Shown here in pieces: positions 9,310 through 17,902 of a DNA stretch of 37,632 nucleotides; position 1 is the stretch's first letter; each line of letters begins with the position of its first letter. Origin of the DNA: Duodenibacillus sp964509205. GTDB taxonomy: Bacteria > Pseudomonadota > Gammaproteobacteria > Burkholderiales > Burkholderiaceae_F. The notes beneath the pieces were generated by a model that searched no databases, had not been told where the DNA came from, and saw nothing but the letters and a program-made list of their open reading frames with translations. Location of the stretch: the NCBI GenBank assembly GCA_964509205.1, contig CAZDVW010000016.1:1-37632 (forward strand). The letters are read 5' to 3'. The position numbers and the translations under genes were made by a program.

Positions 9310-9597
9310 TCTCCTTTGAAAAAATTTTTTTCAAAAAAACTGACAAAGGCATTCCGGTATTTTTCCCAAATCGCTGAGCCGCCATTTTCAAAGGCAGTTC
9401 TCTGTGATTTGCTTCGGGAGCTGTCTTTATCTGCCTTTTTACCCTTGCATCAATGGTACAAAATCCAAACAATACTTTGCCTTCAGAAGCCATTTCTCCG
9501 GTCACTCAATGCGTTTGGGTTAGAATCGCATTCAAACGATCTTGTGCGCCCTGATGACGGGGCGTTTTAGTCATCGATATTTTTGTGAGACCGTCTT
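9310..9597 (+). promoter_or_regulatory. gltX upstream and leader region with alternative hairpins
   Basis: There is no gene in this stretch. A TTAGAAT box at about 9520-9526 is the best -10 candidate. Downstream, two mutually exclusive hairpins can form: CGCCC/GGGCG (9547-9551 with 9560-9564) followed by TTTT, which resembles a small terminator, and GATGAC/GTCATC (9553-9558 with 9570-9575). The gltX ATG follows 22 nt later with only a weak GTGAGA ribosome site. Confidence 0.4.
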
Positions 9598-11001
9598 ATG
9601 AAGGAAATTCGCACGCGTATTGCCCCGTCTCCGACGGGAATGATGCACCTCGGAACAGCACGAACAGCCATCTATTGCTGGGCTGTTGCCCGCCATCTCG
9701 GCGGAAAATTCTTGCTGCGCATTGAAGACACCGATCAGAAGCGTTCAACGGCAGAAGCCACGCAAGTCATTCTCGATTCCATGAAATGGCTTAATCTCGA
9801 CTACGACGAAGGCCCCATTTACCAGATGGATCGCCTTGCTCGCTACAGAGAAATTGTGGATCAAATGCTTGCCGACGGACGCGCCTACAAATGTTACGCC
9901 ACGCCGGAAGAGCTCGATGCCATGCGCGCCGCTCAGAAAGCGGCCGGGCTTAAACCGCGTTACGACGGACGATGGAGACCGGAAAACTGCGTCGGCAAAC
10001 CCATCCCCGAAGGAATCACGCCCGTTATTCGCTTCCGCAATCCCGATGACGGCGAAGTCACATGGGACGATGCCGTTTACGGAACCATTACGGTCGCCAA
10101 CAAGGAACTGGATGATCTCATCATCATGCGCGACGGCATTCCGACGTACAACTTTGCCGTCGTTGTCGACGACTGGGATATGAAGGTCAGCCATGTCATT
10201 CGCGGAGCGGATCACATCAACAACACGCCTCGACAGATTAACCTTTACCGCGCCCTGGGAGCGGAAGTTCCTGTTTTCGGTCATCTGCCCCTTATCAACG
10301 GACCGGATGGACAAAAGCTTTCCAAACGCCACGGAACCGTATCCATTCTCGAGTACAGAGACCAAGGCTTTCTTCCGGAAGCCGTCATCAACTACTTGGC
10401 TCGCCTCGGCTGGGGGCACGGCAACATGGAGAAATTCAGTTGCGAGGAATTAGCCAAGGTTTTCGAGCTGAAAGATTGCTCTCGTGCGGCAGCTCGCATC
10501 GACTTTAAGAAATTCGAGTGGCTAAACGCCCAATACATGAAAGAAGCCGATGACAAGCGATTGGCTGATTTGGTCAAGCCCCGTATTGAAAAACGCGGCG
10601 GAAAACTCGAGGGAGCTGCCGACCTTGCCGGCGTTTGCTCTCTTCTGAAGAGCCGTGCGGCAACGCTTGAAGCTCTGGCGGATGCAGCAATGCTTTTCTA
10701 CAAGCCGCTGGAACGCGATCCTCAGGCGGTTAAAGCCGCTCTCGCTGACGGAAACAAAGAAGCCCTCTTGGCTTTTGTCGAGGAAATTAAGGGGCTTGAC
10801 GACTTTACGGCTGAAAACATTTACGGCGCTCTGAAAGCCGTCATGGAAGCGAAAGGCATCAAGATGGGACCGATTGCGACGCCGTTGCGCGTGCTCGTCT
10901 GCAACGCAGACAGAACGCCGCAAATCGACCGAACTCTTGCTCTCTTCGGAAAACAAGAAGTCCTCTCTCGGATTGGATCCGGTCTTGCAATGGCCGAGTA
11001 A
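9598..11001 (+). CDS. gltX: Glutamyl-tRNA synthetase
   Basis: It attaches glutamate to tRNA-Glu in the cytoplasm. The 467-residue length is normal. The class Ic HIGH-type motif reads SPTGMMHLGTART (11-23), and the KMSKS-type motif reads KLSKRHG in the middle of the protein. The segment VVDDWDMKVSHVIRGADHINNT is typical of bacterial GluRS, and a helical anticodon-binding domain follows. It is transcribed alone, convergent with smr. The leader carries two alternative hairpins. Confidence 0.96.
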   Translation: MKEIRTRIAPSPTGMMHLGTARTAIYCWAVARHLGGKFLLRIEDTDQKRSTAEATQVILDSMKWLNLDYDEGPIYQMDRLARYREIVDQMLADGRAYKCYATPEELDAMRAAQKAAGLKPRYDGRWRPENCVGKPIPEGITPVIRFRNPDDGEVTWDDAVYGTITVANKELDDLIIMRDGIPTYNFAVVVDDWDMKVSHVIRGADHINNTPRQINLYRALGAEVPVFGHLPLINGPDGQKLSKRHGTVSILEYRDQGFLPEAVINYLARLGWGHGNMEKFSCEELAKVFELKDCSRAAARIDFKKFEWLNAQYMKEADDKRLADLVKPRIEKRGGKLEGAADLAGVCSLLKSRAATLEALADAAMLFYKPLERDPQAVKAALADGNKEALLAFVEEIKGLDDFTAENIYGALKAVMEAKGIKMGPIATPLRVLVCNADRTPQIDRTLALFGKQEVLSRIGSGLAMAE

Positions 11002-11010
11002 TCGGATCGG

Positions 11011-11078
11011 AACCGCTTCAGTTTCACGCCCTTTGCCGACACACGAACAAACGGGAGCGAGTTTGCTGAAGCGGTTTT
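11011..11078 (+). terminator. Possible terminator after gltX
   Basis: A perfect 11-bp inverted repeat (AACCGCTTCAG at 11011-11021, its complement at 11066-11076) is followed by TTTT. The 44-nt loop is long for a classical intrinsic terminator. It sits in the short gap between convergent gltX and smr, so it may act on either strand. Confidence 0.45.
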
Positions 11079-11081
11079 ACT

Positions 11082-11813
11082 TTAGTTGTTTCGAGGTAAA
11101 GGCCGAAGTCTGACGATTGTCGCCCCGGCTCCTCCGTCCCTTTCGTGAGGCTCGGCAAAAGCGACCACTTCGTCGCGTTGTTTGAGCCACCTTCTGACTT
11201 TTTCCCGAAGGATTGACAGACCGTTGGGCGATCCGTTCCCCTTCCCATGAATGATGCGGATGCAATAAAACTCGCGCATCTGGCAATTCTTCAAAAATTG
11301 AGAAACCGCTTCTCTGGCCTCTTCAACGAACATCCCATGCAAATCCAGCTGTGCCATGACAACCCACCGTCCGCGCCGCAAATCGCGCGGAACATCCGGG
11401 CCGACGGTCGGGCGTCGAAATGACAAACCGTCTTCGCTTTCCAGAAACTCAATCGAATCGGCTTCGTCGCTCAGAGATTCATCAAGAACCGATCGGTTAT
11501 CCGCAATCGTCTGCTTGGGTTCCGTCGTTGCCTTTGTGGCATGTTGCACACGGGGCGCAACGCCAAGCGGCACAACGCCTGCCTTGCGCATGGCCTCGGA
11601 AAAATCGATCGGAACGTCTCTCTGATCAGCTTTAAGACGAACATCGGGAGCACTCTTGACACCGCCCTTTTTCATGGCTTGAAGAAATTCCATCGTCTCG
11701 TTGGCGATTCGAGTCTGAACCTTTTCTTGCTTTTCGGACAGCTCTTTGCGACGTCGTGCCGTTTCCTTTAACTGGGCGGCCACGTCCTTGAGTGCATCAA
11801 AACGATTGCTCAT
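11082..11813 (-). CDS. Smr (small MutS-related) domain protein
   Basis: The 243-residue protein has a charged coiled-coil-like N-terminus (about 1-50), a linker, and a C-terminal Smr domain of about 85 residues. The Smr signatures are LDLHGM and the HGKGNGSP loop, then a final arginine-rich strand. Smr domains are structure-specific nucleases or nicking modules related to the MutS2 C-terminus; the specific role here is unknown. The ATG at 11813 is preferred to an in-frame TTG two codons upstream. It lies 6 nt after the trxB stop, so the two are likely co-transcribed. Confidence 0.85.
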   Translation of the reverse strand: MSNRFDALKDVAAQLKETARRRKELSEKQEKVQTRIANETMEFLQAMKKGGVKSAPDVRLKADQRDVPIDFSEAMRKAGVVPLGVAPRVQHATKATTEPKQTIADNRSVLDESLSDEADSIEFLESEDGLSFRRPTVGPDVPRDLRRGRWVVMAQLDLHGMFVEEAREAVSQFLKNCQMREFYCIRIIHGKGNGSPNGLSILREKVRRWLKQRDEVVAFAEPHERDGGAGATIVRLRPLPRNN

Positions 11814-11819
11814 GACCAA

Positions 11820-12770
11820 TTAACCTGCCAAAGACTCAAGATAGCGCTGTGCATCAAGAGCGGCCTGACAACCGGTTGCAGCGCTTGTAATCGCTTGCCG
11901 ATAAACTGAATCTGCACAGTCACCTGCCGCAAATACACCGGGAATGTTTGTCGCCGTCAACGCTCTTTGCCCCGGTCGACGCGTCACAATATACCCGTGA
12001 TCCAGTTCCAGAACATCGGCAAACACGGCCGTGTTCGGAGCGTGTCCGATTGCAATAAACACACCGTCAACAGTCAATGTCTCCCGCACGCCTTCGCCTT
12101 CAATGGCCAAACCGTTCACTCCCTTGGCGTCGCCGAGAATTTCCGACACCGTCCTCGGCGTGTGAAGAATAATCTTGCCTTCTTTCACAGCCTGCATGAG
12201 CTTGTCGACCATCACCGGCTCTGCTCGGAATGCATTACGTCTGTGCACAAGGTGTACGACCGAAGCAATTTGACTCAGATAAAGCGCCTCTTCCAGTGCG
12301 GCATTTCCGCCGCCGACAACGGCAACCGGTTTCTGACGGTAGAAAAATCCGTCGCACGTCGCACAGGCAGACACCCCTTTGCCGCGGAAAGCCATTTCAC
12401 TTTCCAGCCCCAGATACTTGGCACTTGCCCCCGTCGCAACAATCAGTGCGTCACATTCGTATTCACCCATGTCACCGACGAGTTTCATCGGCTTTTCGGA
12501 AAGAGACACCTTCTGAATGACATCGAACACAATCTTGGCACCGAACGCCTCTGCATGCGCAAGCATGTTGCCCATGAGTTCAGGACCGTCGATACCCTGA
12601 ACGGCACCCGGCCAATTTTCGATTTTTGTCGTCGTCATCAGTTGTCCGCCCTGTTCCATCCCGGTGATAAGAACAGGATTGAGATTTGCTCGGGCCGCAT
12701 AAAGTGCCGCCGTGTAGCCGGCAGGACCAGAACCAATGATAAGAACACGTGCGTGGATGGGGTCAGACAT
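11820..12770 (-). CDS. trxB: Thioredoxin-disulfide reductase
   Basis: This flavoenzyme transfers electrons from NADPH to thioredoxin in the cytoplasm. The 316-residue length is typical. It has the FAD-binding GSGPAG (13-18), the redox-active CATC (Cys136 and Cys139), the NADPH-binding GGGNAALEEA near residue 153, and the C-terminal FAD motif GDCADSVYRQ. A GAGGA ribosome site sits about 9 nt before the ATG. A perfect TATAAT box lies upstream between truA and trxB, so the gene can be expressed apart from fimV-truA. smr follows directly. Confidence 0.96.
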   Translation of the reverse strand: MSDPIHARVLIIGSGPAGYTAALYAARANLNPVLITGMEQGGQLMTTTKIENWPGAVQGIDGPELMGNMLAHAEAFGAKIVFDVIQKVSLSEKPMKLVGDMGEYECDALIVATGASAKYLGLESEMAFRGKGVSACATCDGFFYRQKPVAVVGGGNAALEEALYLSQIASVVHLVHRRNAFRAEPVMVDKLMQAVKEGKIILHTPRTVSEILGDAKGVNGLAIEGEGVRETLTVDGVFIAIGHAPNTAVFADVLELDHGYIVTRRPGQRALTATNIPGVFAAGDCADSVYRQAITSAATGCQAALDAQRYLESLAG

Positions 12771-12802
12771 TGAAATCTTCCTCGAAAAATGGATTGAAAA
12801 GC

Positions 12803-12831
12803 ATTATAAGTTCCGACTCTTCGAAATCAGA
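12803..12831 (-). promoter_or_regulatory. trxB promoter
   Basis: On the minus strand a perfect TATAAT (12808-12803) lies 32 nt before the trxB ATG. The -35 region overlaps the end of truA and is weak (TCTGAT or CTGATT with 16-17 nt spacing). Confidence 0.5.
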
Positions 12832-13663
12832 CCTCGCCTTGATGCGTCCCGTCAAAAAACGGGGTACAACCAAAGGAAGGAAGGTCGTAGCGATCCGGAT
12901 ATTTAACAGCTGTCAGGTACAAGCCGCAAGCGGCAAATGTCGGAGCAGCCAATGCCCTCTTTCTCGCCAAGAGAACATCTTGGAACCACTGCTTTGACTC
13001 ACGGCCGATTCCGACATAGACAAGAGAACCGACAATATTGCGTACCATGTGTTGCAAAAAGGCGTTCGCGCGAATTCGAATCCGCAGCAATTTTCCGAAA
13101 CGCTCGACGGAAACAAATTCGACCGTCCGAACGGGAGACGCCGCCTGACAGTCCGCCGAACGAAAACTTGAAAAGTCATGCTCTCCCAAAAGAAGCTGAG
13201 CGGCTTCATGCATTGCCTCTGCATTCAACGGACGCCAAACCCAACCGGCGGTTTCTGCAAAAACCGGTGAACGCACGGCATCGTTAACAATCCAGTATTC
13301 ATAGGTTCGGCTCAGGGCAGAAAAACGCGCTGAGAATTCATTGTCAACAGCTCTTGCCCAACGAACGGCGACATCTTCGGGAAGAAACGAATTGACGCCT
13401 CGAACCCAATTTGCCTCACCGCGGCAACAACTCACATCCATATGAACAACCTGCGAAACGGCATGCACTCCGGTATCCGTGCGGCCTGCACAAATCGTCG
13501 GCACCGGTTCCGTCACAAACCGGCAAAGCGCCCGCTCCAGTTCGCCTTGGACGGTGCGTTGGTTGGGCTGCTTTTGCCACCCAAAAAAATGCGTTCCTGC
13601 GTATTCAATCCCGAGCGCAATACGATGCAGTTCACCGCCTTTTTGGTCTGACGTCTTTGTCAC
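12827..13663 (-). CDS. truA: tRNA pseudouridine(38-40) synthase
   Basis: It converts uridines 38-40 of the tRNA anticodon arm to pseudouridine. The 278-residue protein has the catalytic motif GRTDTGVHA (Asp63) and typical TruA segments YAGTHFFGWQ and FLQHMVRNIVG. The start codon is GTG, overlapping the fimV stop in GTGA, so translation is probably coupled to fimV. fimV next to truA is a common Burkholderiales arrangement; the usual trpF neighbour is absent here. Confidence 0.95.
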   Translation of the reverse strand: MTKTSDQKGGELHRIALGIEYAGTHFFGWQKQPNQRTVQGELERALCRFVTEPVPTICAGRTDTGVHAVSQVVHMDVSCCRGEANWVRGVNSFLPEDVAVRWARAVDNEFSARFSALSRTYEYWIVNDAVRSPVFAETAGWVWRPLNAEAMHEAAQLLLGEHDFSSFRSADCQAASPVRTVEFVSVERFGKLLRIRIRANAFLQHMVRNIVGSLVYVGIGRESKQWFQDVLLARKRALAAPTFAACGLYLTAVKYPDRYDLPSFGCTPFFDGTHQGEV

Positions 13664-15636
13664 GAGTGAATTTCCGTCAGAAGTTTTAACGCCGCCGCAC
13701 GCTGTTTTTCATCCCCTTTCAGGGCGATCTCCTCCAAAAGCTCAATGGCTCGATCCGAAAGCGAAGCTTCCAACAATCCTCGCGCTTTAAGCAGTTTTTG
13801 CTCGATCATGTCATCCGAAGACGGCAACGGCACGGAAACGGTTTCAGTCGGCTGTACCTCGCTTTCCTTACTCTCTTCCTTTCTCACTCCGAGATCGATT
13901 CCGAGCGTCGGTTCAATGCGTTCTGCCGTCGGATTCGGATTGCTGATGATCGCAGCCTGCAACGCATCTGCCTCGGGTTTAGCAGCCTCACCGTCTACGA
14001 CTTCTTCTTTTACCTCTGGAGTCGGCTCCGACAAAGCGCTCGCCTGATCGAGAACGTCTTTCTCGGCATTTTCCGTCCGGATTGTCGGCTCAGACCGGGC
14101 GGGCAAACCAAAGCTCTCGCCTTTTAGTTCAAAGCCTCGCTGAGCATAGGCATCCGATTCCATTCTGCGGCTAACTGTTTTTTCAATTTCGTCAATCTGC
14201 TCTTTGGATGTTTCAACGGGTTTATCGCGGAAGACAACAGGGGCTTCATGTTCAGGTTTGTTTTCGGCAACATCCTTCATGCGTCCGAAGAAATCCCCCT
14301 TTGACTGACGCCGGCGCACAAAGTAAACCGCTCCTGCCGCAATTCCAATCCCAAAGATCGCTGCAAACAACGCTTTCCACGAAAATCCGGATTCTTTTTC
14401 TGCTTCTTCTGAGCGAACGTCAGAAACTGCCGGCGTTTCCTTGTCGGCTGAAGTAGCTTTTTCCTGCTCGTTCTTGAGCATCAACGAGGCGTCTTCGCGA
14501 AGAGGAGCCGCCTCCTTTGAGTCCGAACTGCCGCTTTCTGCGTGAACTGGCTTTTCTTGATTCTCAGAGAGTTGATCCGGAGTCGCTGTTGCATTTGCCG
14601 TTGTCTGTGTCGTAGACGCATTGCGTTCTTCCAACAGCATTTCCTGCTTCGGTTGCACGCCATCCGCAGACAAGGGCTGCGAAGCCTCCGGCAGTGCGAC
14701 GAGCTTGGAAGATTCCTTCGTCTTCTCGTTCATCGCTTTGCGAGCGGCAAGAATTTGCTTGCTCGACAACTTTTTAAGGGCACTCATCTCCGGATTGGAA
14801 CGTACGATGACATGCGCTTCCTCTCGTGTCACTTTCGCCACCTGAGACGCTGTCGGAACACGCAGCACCGATCCGACCTTAAGCCCGGAAACTCGTCCTT
14901 TTTCGAAGGCTTTCGGATTTGCCCGAACAAAAGCAACAAGGATTTGATCCATGCTGGCTCTCGGGTATTTTCCGCGAACCTTGCCCGCAATCGACCACAT
15001 CGTCATTCCTCTTTTTACGCGAACGGAGGCTTGACGATTGGGCACAGTCGCTGCCTTTTTCTGTTTGACGGCAGAAGGACTTGTTTTTTGCACAACCTTC
15101 GGTTTAGGTGATTCCTGAACCGTTGCAGAAGCGACCTTGTCGACTGCCGGCTCGCTGGAAAGGGGCTGAGCAGCTTTTTTCTCAGGCGCGATCGGAGCCG
15201 TACTGCTGACTCTCTCCTTGTGGTCAACAGAGACCGTTTCATGCGAATAATTTTGCGAGACAGATTTGGGTGCCGCTAATTTGACGTTGTAAACCTTCGC
15301 TTTTAATTTGCCGTCAGACTTTAAAACAAGAATCAGAGGGAATGCTTCCAGATTAATCGCTTCATCGCTCTGAATTCGATATCTGCCTCTGGCATCTTTA
15401 TTCGGCGCAATGCGCAGCGTCGTGACCTCGGGGACTAGCTTTTTCCCGATTTTTTGGTAATAAGCCGCTGTTCCTAAAGAAACGTCAGCCGCCTCACCGG
15501 GCTGCACGTCGCGCAATTGCAGTCTCGCGTCAAAAGGTTCTCCAAAACGCGAAACCAAAGAAAGAGAACCGAGTTCAGCCGCACTGCAGGCCAATGAAAC
15601 TGCCGTCAAACCCGCGGCGAAAACAGACAAACGCAT
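13660..15636 (-). CDS. fimV: FimV-like inner-membrane peptidoglycan-binding protein
   Basis: FimV organises polar type IV pilus or secretion components and binds peptidoglycan. The 658-residue protein has a signal peptide ending near CSAAELGSL, a conserved FimV N-terminal domain (SRFGEPFDARLQLRD), and a LysM-like segment starting VRVKRGMTMWSIAG. A single membrane segment (FAAIFGIGIAAGAVYFV) is followed by RRRQSKGD. Long acidic low-complexity linkers follow, and a short C-terminal FimV/TPR-like motif (LLKARGLLEASLSDRAIELLEEIA) ends the protein. It is shorter than Pseudomonas FimV, mainly in the acidic linker. GAGGA precedes the ATG by 8 nt. No pilus genes are nearby. Confidence 0.88.
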   Translation of the reverse strand: MRLSVFAAGLTAVSLACSAAELGSLSLVSRFGEPFDARLQLRDVQPGEAADVSLGTAAYYQKIGKKLVPEVTTLRIAPNKDARGRYRIQSDEAINLEAFPLILVLKSDGKLKAKVYNVKLAAPKSVSQNYSHETVSVDHKERVSSTAPIAPEKKAAQPLSSEPAVDKVASATVQESPKPKVVQKTSPSAVKQKKAATVPNRQASVRVKRGMTMWSIAGKVRGKYPRASMDQILVAFVRANPKAFEKGRVSGLKVGSVLRVPTASQVAKVTREEAHVIVRSNPEMSALKKLSSKQILAARKAMNEKTKESSKLVALPEASQPLSADGVQPKQEMLLEERNASTTQTTANATATPDQLSENQEKPVHAESGSSDSKEAAPLREDASLMLKNEQEKATSADKETPAVSDVRSEEAEKESGFSWKALFAAIFGIGIAAGAVYFVRRRQSKGDFFGRMKDVAENKPEHEAPVVFRDKPVETSKEQIDEIEKTVSRRMESDAYAQRGFELKGESFGLPARSEPTIRTENAEKDVLDQASALSEPTPEVKEEVVDGEAAKPEADALQAAIISNPNPTAERIEPTLGIDLGVRKEESKESEVQPTETVSVPLPSSDDMIEQKLLKARGLLEASLSDRAIELLEEIALKGDEKQRAAALKLLTEIHS

Positions 15637-15704
15637 TTCTTAATCCTCTGCTGAATTTTGTAAAGCAAACTTGATTTTATCCGAACCTGAAAAATCAATC
15701 GTCA

Positions 15705-15746
15705 GTGAAAAACAGGGTTCTCGGAAAATCTCCGAAAACCCTGTTT
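15705..15746 (-). terminator. Intrinsic terminator after ihfB
   Basis: A 16-bp stem (15710-15725 with 15731-15746, one G-U wobble on the minus strand) has a 5-nt loop and ends in TTTTT on the minus strand. It closes the gyrA-to-ihfB operon 33 nt after the ihfB stop and separates it from fimV. Confidence 0.88.
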
Positions 15747-15778
15747 CCTTGATTTCAGGATCAAGCATCGACAAGAAG

Positions 15779-16093
15779 TCAATCCAATTCGGACTGAATC
15801 TTCATCTTATCGTTCAACGAATCACGAATTTCTTTGCCTGCGCGGAAATAAGGCACGTACTTGGCAGGAACCTGAACGGTTTCGCCGGTACGCGGATTAC
15901 GTCCTTTACGGGCATTCCGATGCTTTACAGAAAAACTACCGAATCCACGAATTTCGACACGGACGCCGCGGCTTAATGCGCCGATTGTCGTGCGCAAAAC
16001 CTCATTGACTGCAACATCCGCCTCGCGATTCGTGATATTCGACAACCGTGTAAAGACCCGGTCAATCAATTCTGATTTAGTAAGGGCTCGCAT
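15779..16093 (-). CDS. ihfB: Integration host factor beta subunit
   Basis: This DNA-bending nucleoid protein pairs with IHF-alpha, whose gene is not in the window. The 104-residue protein has the HU/IHF fold: an N-terminal helical part (LTKSELIDRVFTRLSN), the GFGSFSVKHRNARKGRNPRTGE region and the DNA-intercalating arm ending VPAKYVPYFRAGKEIRD. The VRVEIRGFGSF and YFRAGKE features favour IHF-beta over HU, as does its place 21 nt after rpsA, the standard rpsA-ihfB order of proteobacteria. A terminator follows. Confidence 0.93.
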   Translation of the reverse strand: MRALTKSELIDRVFTRLSNITNREADVAVNEVLRTTIGALSRGVRVEIRGFGSFSVKHRNARKGRNPRTGETVQVPAKYVPYFRAGKEIRDSLNDKMKIQSELD

Positions 16094-16114
16094 ATAAAAG
16101 ATCCCATGTTTTGG

Positions 16115-17800
16115 TTACTTTTCTTCGAGTTTTGCCTTCAGAAGAGCACCGAGATTCGTCGTTCCTGTGGCCGCATCGTTGTTGACGCGGTTCAGTGCCT
16201 CTCGTGTCTCAGCAGCATCTTTCGCCTTAACCGACAACTGGATCGTCCGATTCTTACGATCAATGCTGATGATAACGGCTTCGACTTCATCGCCTTCCTT
16301 GAGCTGCGTGGTTGCATCCTCAACACGCTCGGCGCTGACTTCAGAGGCACGCAGGAAGCCCTCTGTTTCGTTCCCGAGGTCAATAACGGCACCCTTCGGA
16401 TCAACAGACTTCACCACACCCTTAACGATCGATCCCTTCTCATGAGAGCTCGTGAAGGAGCTGAACGGATCACCGGAAAGCTGCTTCACGCCGAGACTCA
16501 CGCGTTCACGTTCCGTATCAATGGCGAGGACGACAGCTTCGAGTTCTTCACCCTTCTTGAAATTGTGAACGAGCTGTTCTCCGGACTCTGTCCAGGAGAG
16601 ATCCGACAAGTGCACGAGGCCGTCAATGCCGCCAGGCAGTCCGATAAAGACGCCAAAGTCCGTAATCGACTTGATCTGACCCTTGACATGGTCACCCTTG
16701 TGGTGCGTCTGGCTGAACTCTTCCCACGGATTAACCTTGCACTGCTTCATGCCCAAAGAGATGCGGCGACGTTCTTCATCAATGTCAAGAACCTGAACCT
16801 CAACTTCCTCTCCGAGGGTCACGACCTTCTTCGGATCGATGTTCTTATTCGTCCAATCCATTTCGGAAACATGCACCAAACCTTCGATGCCCGGTTCGAT
16901 CTCAACAAAGGCACCGTAATCGGTGATGTTCGTCACCTTGCCGAACAGGCGCGTTCCCTGCGGATAACGACGAGCAATTCCGAGCCACGGATCTTCACCC
17001 AACTGCTTCAAACCGAGAGAAACGCGGTTCTTATCCTGGTCAAACTTCAAAACCTTGGCTTCGATTTCCTGGCCGACCGTCACAACCTCGCTGGGATGAC
17101 GAACGCGTCTCCAGGCCAGATCCGTGATGTGCAACAAGCCGTCAATGCCGCCCAAATCAACGAAGGCACCGTAATCGGTAATATTCTTCACAACACCCTT
17201 GACGATGGCTCCTTCTTTGAGCGTTTCCAAGAGTTTCGCGCGTTCTTCACCCATGCTGGCCTCAACGACGGCACGGCGAGAAACAACCACGTTATTGCGC
17301 TTGCGATCAAGCTTAATCACCTTGAACTCCATCGTCTTGCCTTCATAAGGCGTCGTATCCTTCACAGGACGCGTATCAACGAGGGATCCCGGCAAAAAGG
17401 CGCGAATTCCGTTGGTCATAACCGTCAGGCCGCCCTTGACCTTGCCTGTGATCGTGCCGGTAACGAGTTCGCCGTTTTCCAAGGCCTTCTCAAGGTTCAT
17501 CCATGCAGCAAGACGCTTGGCCTTGTCGCGCGAAAGAATCGTGTCGCCGAATCCGTTTTCCACGGACTCAATAGCGACGGAGACAAAGTCACCCGGTTGG
17601 ACCGTGACTTCTCCGCGGTCATCTTTGAATTCTTCGACCGGGATATAAGACTCACTCTTCAATCCTGCATTAACGACGACAAAGTTTCCGTCAATGCGAA
17701 CGATCTCAGCGGTGATCACTTCCCCTTGACGCATCTCCTGCTTTGCAAGGCTTTCTTCAAAGAGTTGCGCAAACGATTCGGTAGTAGTGTTGTTGGACAT
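16115..17800 (-). CDS. rpsA: 30S ribosomal protein S1
   Basis: S1 binds mRNA and helps the 30S subunit start translation on weakly structured or weak-SD messages. The ATG at 17800 gives 561 residues with the expected beginning (MSNNTTTESFAQLFEESL). The frame stays open 32 codons upstream, but that part is leader sequence. Six S1/OB repeats are visible, several with the DYGAFVDLGGIDGLLH type of core (for example DFGVFIGLPGGIDGLVH). The start has no good Shine-Dalgarno, as is common for rpsA. A strong terminator and then a hairpin lie in the 102-nt gap after cmk, suggesting separate or attenuated control. Confidence 0.97.
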   Translation of the reverse strand: MSNNTTTESFAQLFEESLAKQEMRQGEVITAEIVRIDGNFVVVNAGLKSESYIPVEEFKDDRGEVTVQPGDFVSVAIESVENGFGDTILSRDKAKRLAAWMNLEKALENGELVTGTITGKVKGGLTVMTNGIRAFLPGSLVDTRPVKDTTPYEGKTMEFKVIKLDRKRNNVVVSRRAVVEASMGEERAKLLETLKEGAIVKGVVKNITDYGAFVDLGGIDGLLHITDLAWRRVRHPSEVVTVGQEIEAKVLKFDQDKNRVSLGLKQLGEDPWLGIARRYPQGTRLFGKVTNITDYGAFVEIEPGIEGLVHVSEMDWTNKNIDPKKVVTLGEEVEVQVLDIDEERRRISLGMKQCKVNPWEEFSQTHHKGDHVKGQIKSITDFGVFIGLPGGIDGLVHLSDLSWTESGEQLVHNFKKGEELEAVVLAIDTERERVSLGVKQLSGDPFSSFTSSHEKGSIVKGVVKSVDPKGAVIDLGNETEGFLRASEVSAERVEDATTQLKEGDEVEAVIISIDRKNRTIQLSVKAKDAAETREALNRVNNDAATGTTNLGALLKAKLEEK

Positions 17801-17824
17801 GTATATGAATAAAAAATTTAATCT

Positions 17825-17847
17825 CGCCCTTCCGGAAAAATCGGGCG
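17825..17847 (-). promoter_or_regulatory. rpsA leader hairpin, possible S1 autoregulatory site
   Basis: A CGCCC/GGGCG stem (17825-17829 with 17843-17847), with a 13-nt loop, sits 25-47 nt before the rpsA ATG. Between it and the start lies an AT-rich segment without a Shine-Dalgarno sequence. In gamma-proteobacteria S1 represses its own synthesis through a structured leader with a degenerate SD; the same role here is inference. Confidence 0.4.
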
Positions 17848-17856
17848 GAGTTTCAG

Positions 17857-17891
17857 AAAAAAACCTCGAACGTCTCCGGTCACATCCGAGG
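17857..17891 (-). terminator. Intrinsic terminator between cmk and rpsA
   Basis: On the minus strand a 10-bp stem (CCTCGGATGT with ACGTTCGAGG, two wobbles) has the 8-nt loop GACCGGAG and is followed by seven T. It lies 12 nt after the cmk stop. It could terminate the upstream part of the operon or act as an attenuator for rpsA. Confidence 0.85.
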
Positions 17892-17902
17892 ATCAAAAAA
17901 AT

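Noticed and set aside
11967..12773. Plus-strand open frame opposite trxB
   Set aside because: Antisense shadow of a fully motif-supported thioredoxin reductase.
16106..17812. Long plus-strand open frame (568 codons) opposite rpsA
   Set aside because: Antisense shadow of the six-repeat S1 protein; no ribosome site or domain supports it.
17801..17896. 32-residue N-terminal extension of S1
   Set aside because: It covers the terminator and leader hairpin; S1 homology begins at 17800.
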